Source: Sporichthyaceae bacterium
Lineage (GTDB): Bacteria; Actinomycetota; Actinomycetes; JACCYY01
Assembly (NCBI GenBank): GCA_013696235.1
Contig: JACCYY010000290.1
Location: 1-6,798 of the forward strand
DNA: 6,798 bases
Reading direction: 5' to 3'
This document shows positions 6,182 through 6,798 of this stretch, piece by piece. A model generated the notes under the pieces. It was not told the DNA's origin and searched no databases. It was given only the letters and a program-made list of their open reading frames with translations. Each line of letters begins with the position of its first letter. Positions within the stretch are counted from its first letter, which is position 1. The translations under genes and the position numbers were made by a program.

Positions 6182-6779
6182 ACGCGAGCCTGGCGCCGAG
6201 CGCGATGAAGGCGCCGCCGAAGAACCGCCGCATCCAGATCACGACCCGAGGGCGGGAGATGACGTGGTTGCGCACCGAGGCGGCGAACACGCCGTACACG
6301 ACGAAGACGATGAGGGTGACCAGCATGAACACTGCGCTGAGCCCCAGCATGCGCAGGAACGCGCTCGGCTCGTTGGTGCTCACGAACTGGGGTAGGAACG
6401 CGAAGAAGAAGATCGTGAGCTTCGGGTTGAGGACGTTGATCAGGACGCCGGAGATGATCACCTTGGTCGCCGACGGGGCGTCGGCGGCGTCCTCCACCGT
6501 GAGCACGCTCTTGTCCCGCAGCGTCCGCCACGCCATGTAGAGCAGGTAGGCCACGCCCGCGTACTTCAGGACCTGGAAGGCCAGCGCACTCGTGTGCAGC
6601 AGCGCCGCGAGACCGGTGATCGCCGCGACCATGTGCGGCACGATGCCGAGTGTGCAGCCGATCGCGGCGATGATGCTGGCCCGAGCGCCGCGCGAGATCC
6701 CGGCCGCAAGCGTGTAGAGCACACCGGTGCCAGGCGTCGCGACGATGATCAACGTTGTCAGCAGAAACTCGACACCCAC
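6168..6779 (-). CDS. LysE/RhtB-family amino-acid or metabolite exporter
   Basis: This 203-residue membrane protein has about six hydrophobic segments (roughly 4-26, 37-61, 66-84, 107-130, 144-167 and 181-199), the usual size and topology of LysE/RhtB exporters. Family marks include ATPGTGVLYTL (14-24, a variant of the common TPGP motif), the KYAGVAYLLYMAW segment (72-84) and NVLNPK followed by FFFAFLPQF (115-132). Members use the proton gradient to export amino acids or similar small molecules; the substrate cannot be read from sequence. The start is GTG (6777-6779) with a strong ribosome binding site upstream. TAG lies at 6168-6170, inside the end of the convergent helicase gene. Nothing links the transporter functionally to the nuclease-helicases. 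Confidence 0.92.
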   Translation of the reverse strand: MGVEFLLTTLIIVATPGTGVLYTLAAGISRGARASIIAAIGCTLGIVPHMVAAITGLAALLHTSALAFQVLKYAGVAYLLYMAWRTLRDKSVLTVEDAADAPSATKVIISGVLINVLNPKLTIFFFAFLPQFVSTNEPSAFLRMLGLSAVFMLVTLIVFVVYGVFAASVRNHVISRPRVVIWMRRFFGGAFIALGARLAFTSR

Positions 6780-6784
6780 AGCGG

Positions 6785-6791
6785 CCCTCCT
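6785..6791 (-). promoter_or_regulatory. Ribosome binding site fixing the GTG start of the exporter
   Basis: Minus-strand AGGAGGG precedes the GTG codon at 6777-6779 with a 5-6 base spacer, an almost ideal Shine-Dalgarno arrangement. It shows that GTG rather than a later ATG is used and that the exporter is complete at its N-terminus. Confidence 0.8.
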
Positions 6792-6798
6792 GGCGTGC

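Noticed and set aside
4768..6531. Minus-strand open frame of 587 codons
   Set aside because: It is antisense to the helicase domain and to another frame of the exporter, rich in Arg, Ser and Pro, without motifs. It is a composition shadow.

Overview
The window is about 6.8 kb of very GC-rich DNA. Its codons end strongly in G or C, it uses GTG as well as ATG starts, its genes are tightly packed, and its open frames have long antisense shadows. The gene families present fit a high-GC Actinomycetota chromosome; I cannot name a genus from this sequence alone. I see no rRNA, tRNA, CRISPR array, insertion sequence, integrase or attachment site.

Layout from left to right. (1) Positions 1-290, + strand: the C-terminal end of a hemerythrin-like (HHE cation-binding) protein whose start lies outside the window. 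(2) A 29-base convergent gap with a perfect 14-base palindrome. (3) Positions 320-875, - strand: a dihydrofolate reductase-like (RibD C-terminal type) gene broken by a frame change near 641-647. (4) Positions 941-2596, - strand: a NERD nuclease domain fused to a UvrD-like superfamily 1 helicase. (5) A 150-base divergent intergenic region (2597-2746) with a candidate DNA-damage-type promoter and a 12-base palindrome. (6) Positions 2747-6181, + strand: a 1144-residue protein joining a Cas4/Dna2-like RecB nuclease with a probable Fe-S cluster, a YprB-like RNase H-fold exonuclease domain and an Upf1/Dna2-like superfamily 1 helicase (TM0106 family). (7) Positions 6168-6779, - strand: a LysE/RhtB-family exporter whose 3' end overlaps the helicase gene by 14 bases.

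The centre of interest is the divergent pair at 941-6181. Both proteins combine helicase and nuclease modules with their key residues intact. By family, the UvrD-like motor should run 3'-5' and the Upf1-like motor 5'-3'. That recalls the two-motor logic of RecBCD-type enzymes and suggests DNA end processing, repair or defence against foreign DNA. Cooperation between the two is inference: they share only a promoter region. Both belong to known families, so any novelty lies in their pairing and possible co-regulation. The flanking genes look like ordinary accessory metabolism or stress genes and do not by themselves indicate a mobile or defence island.
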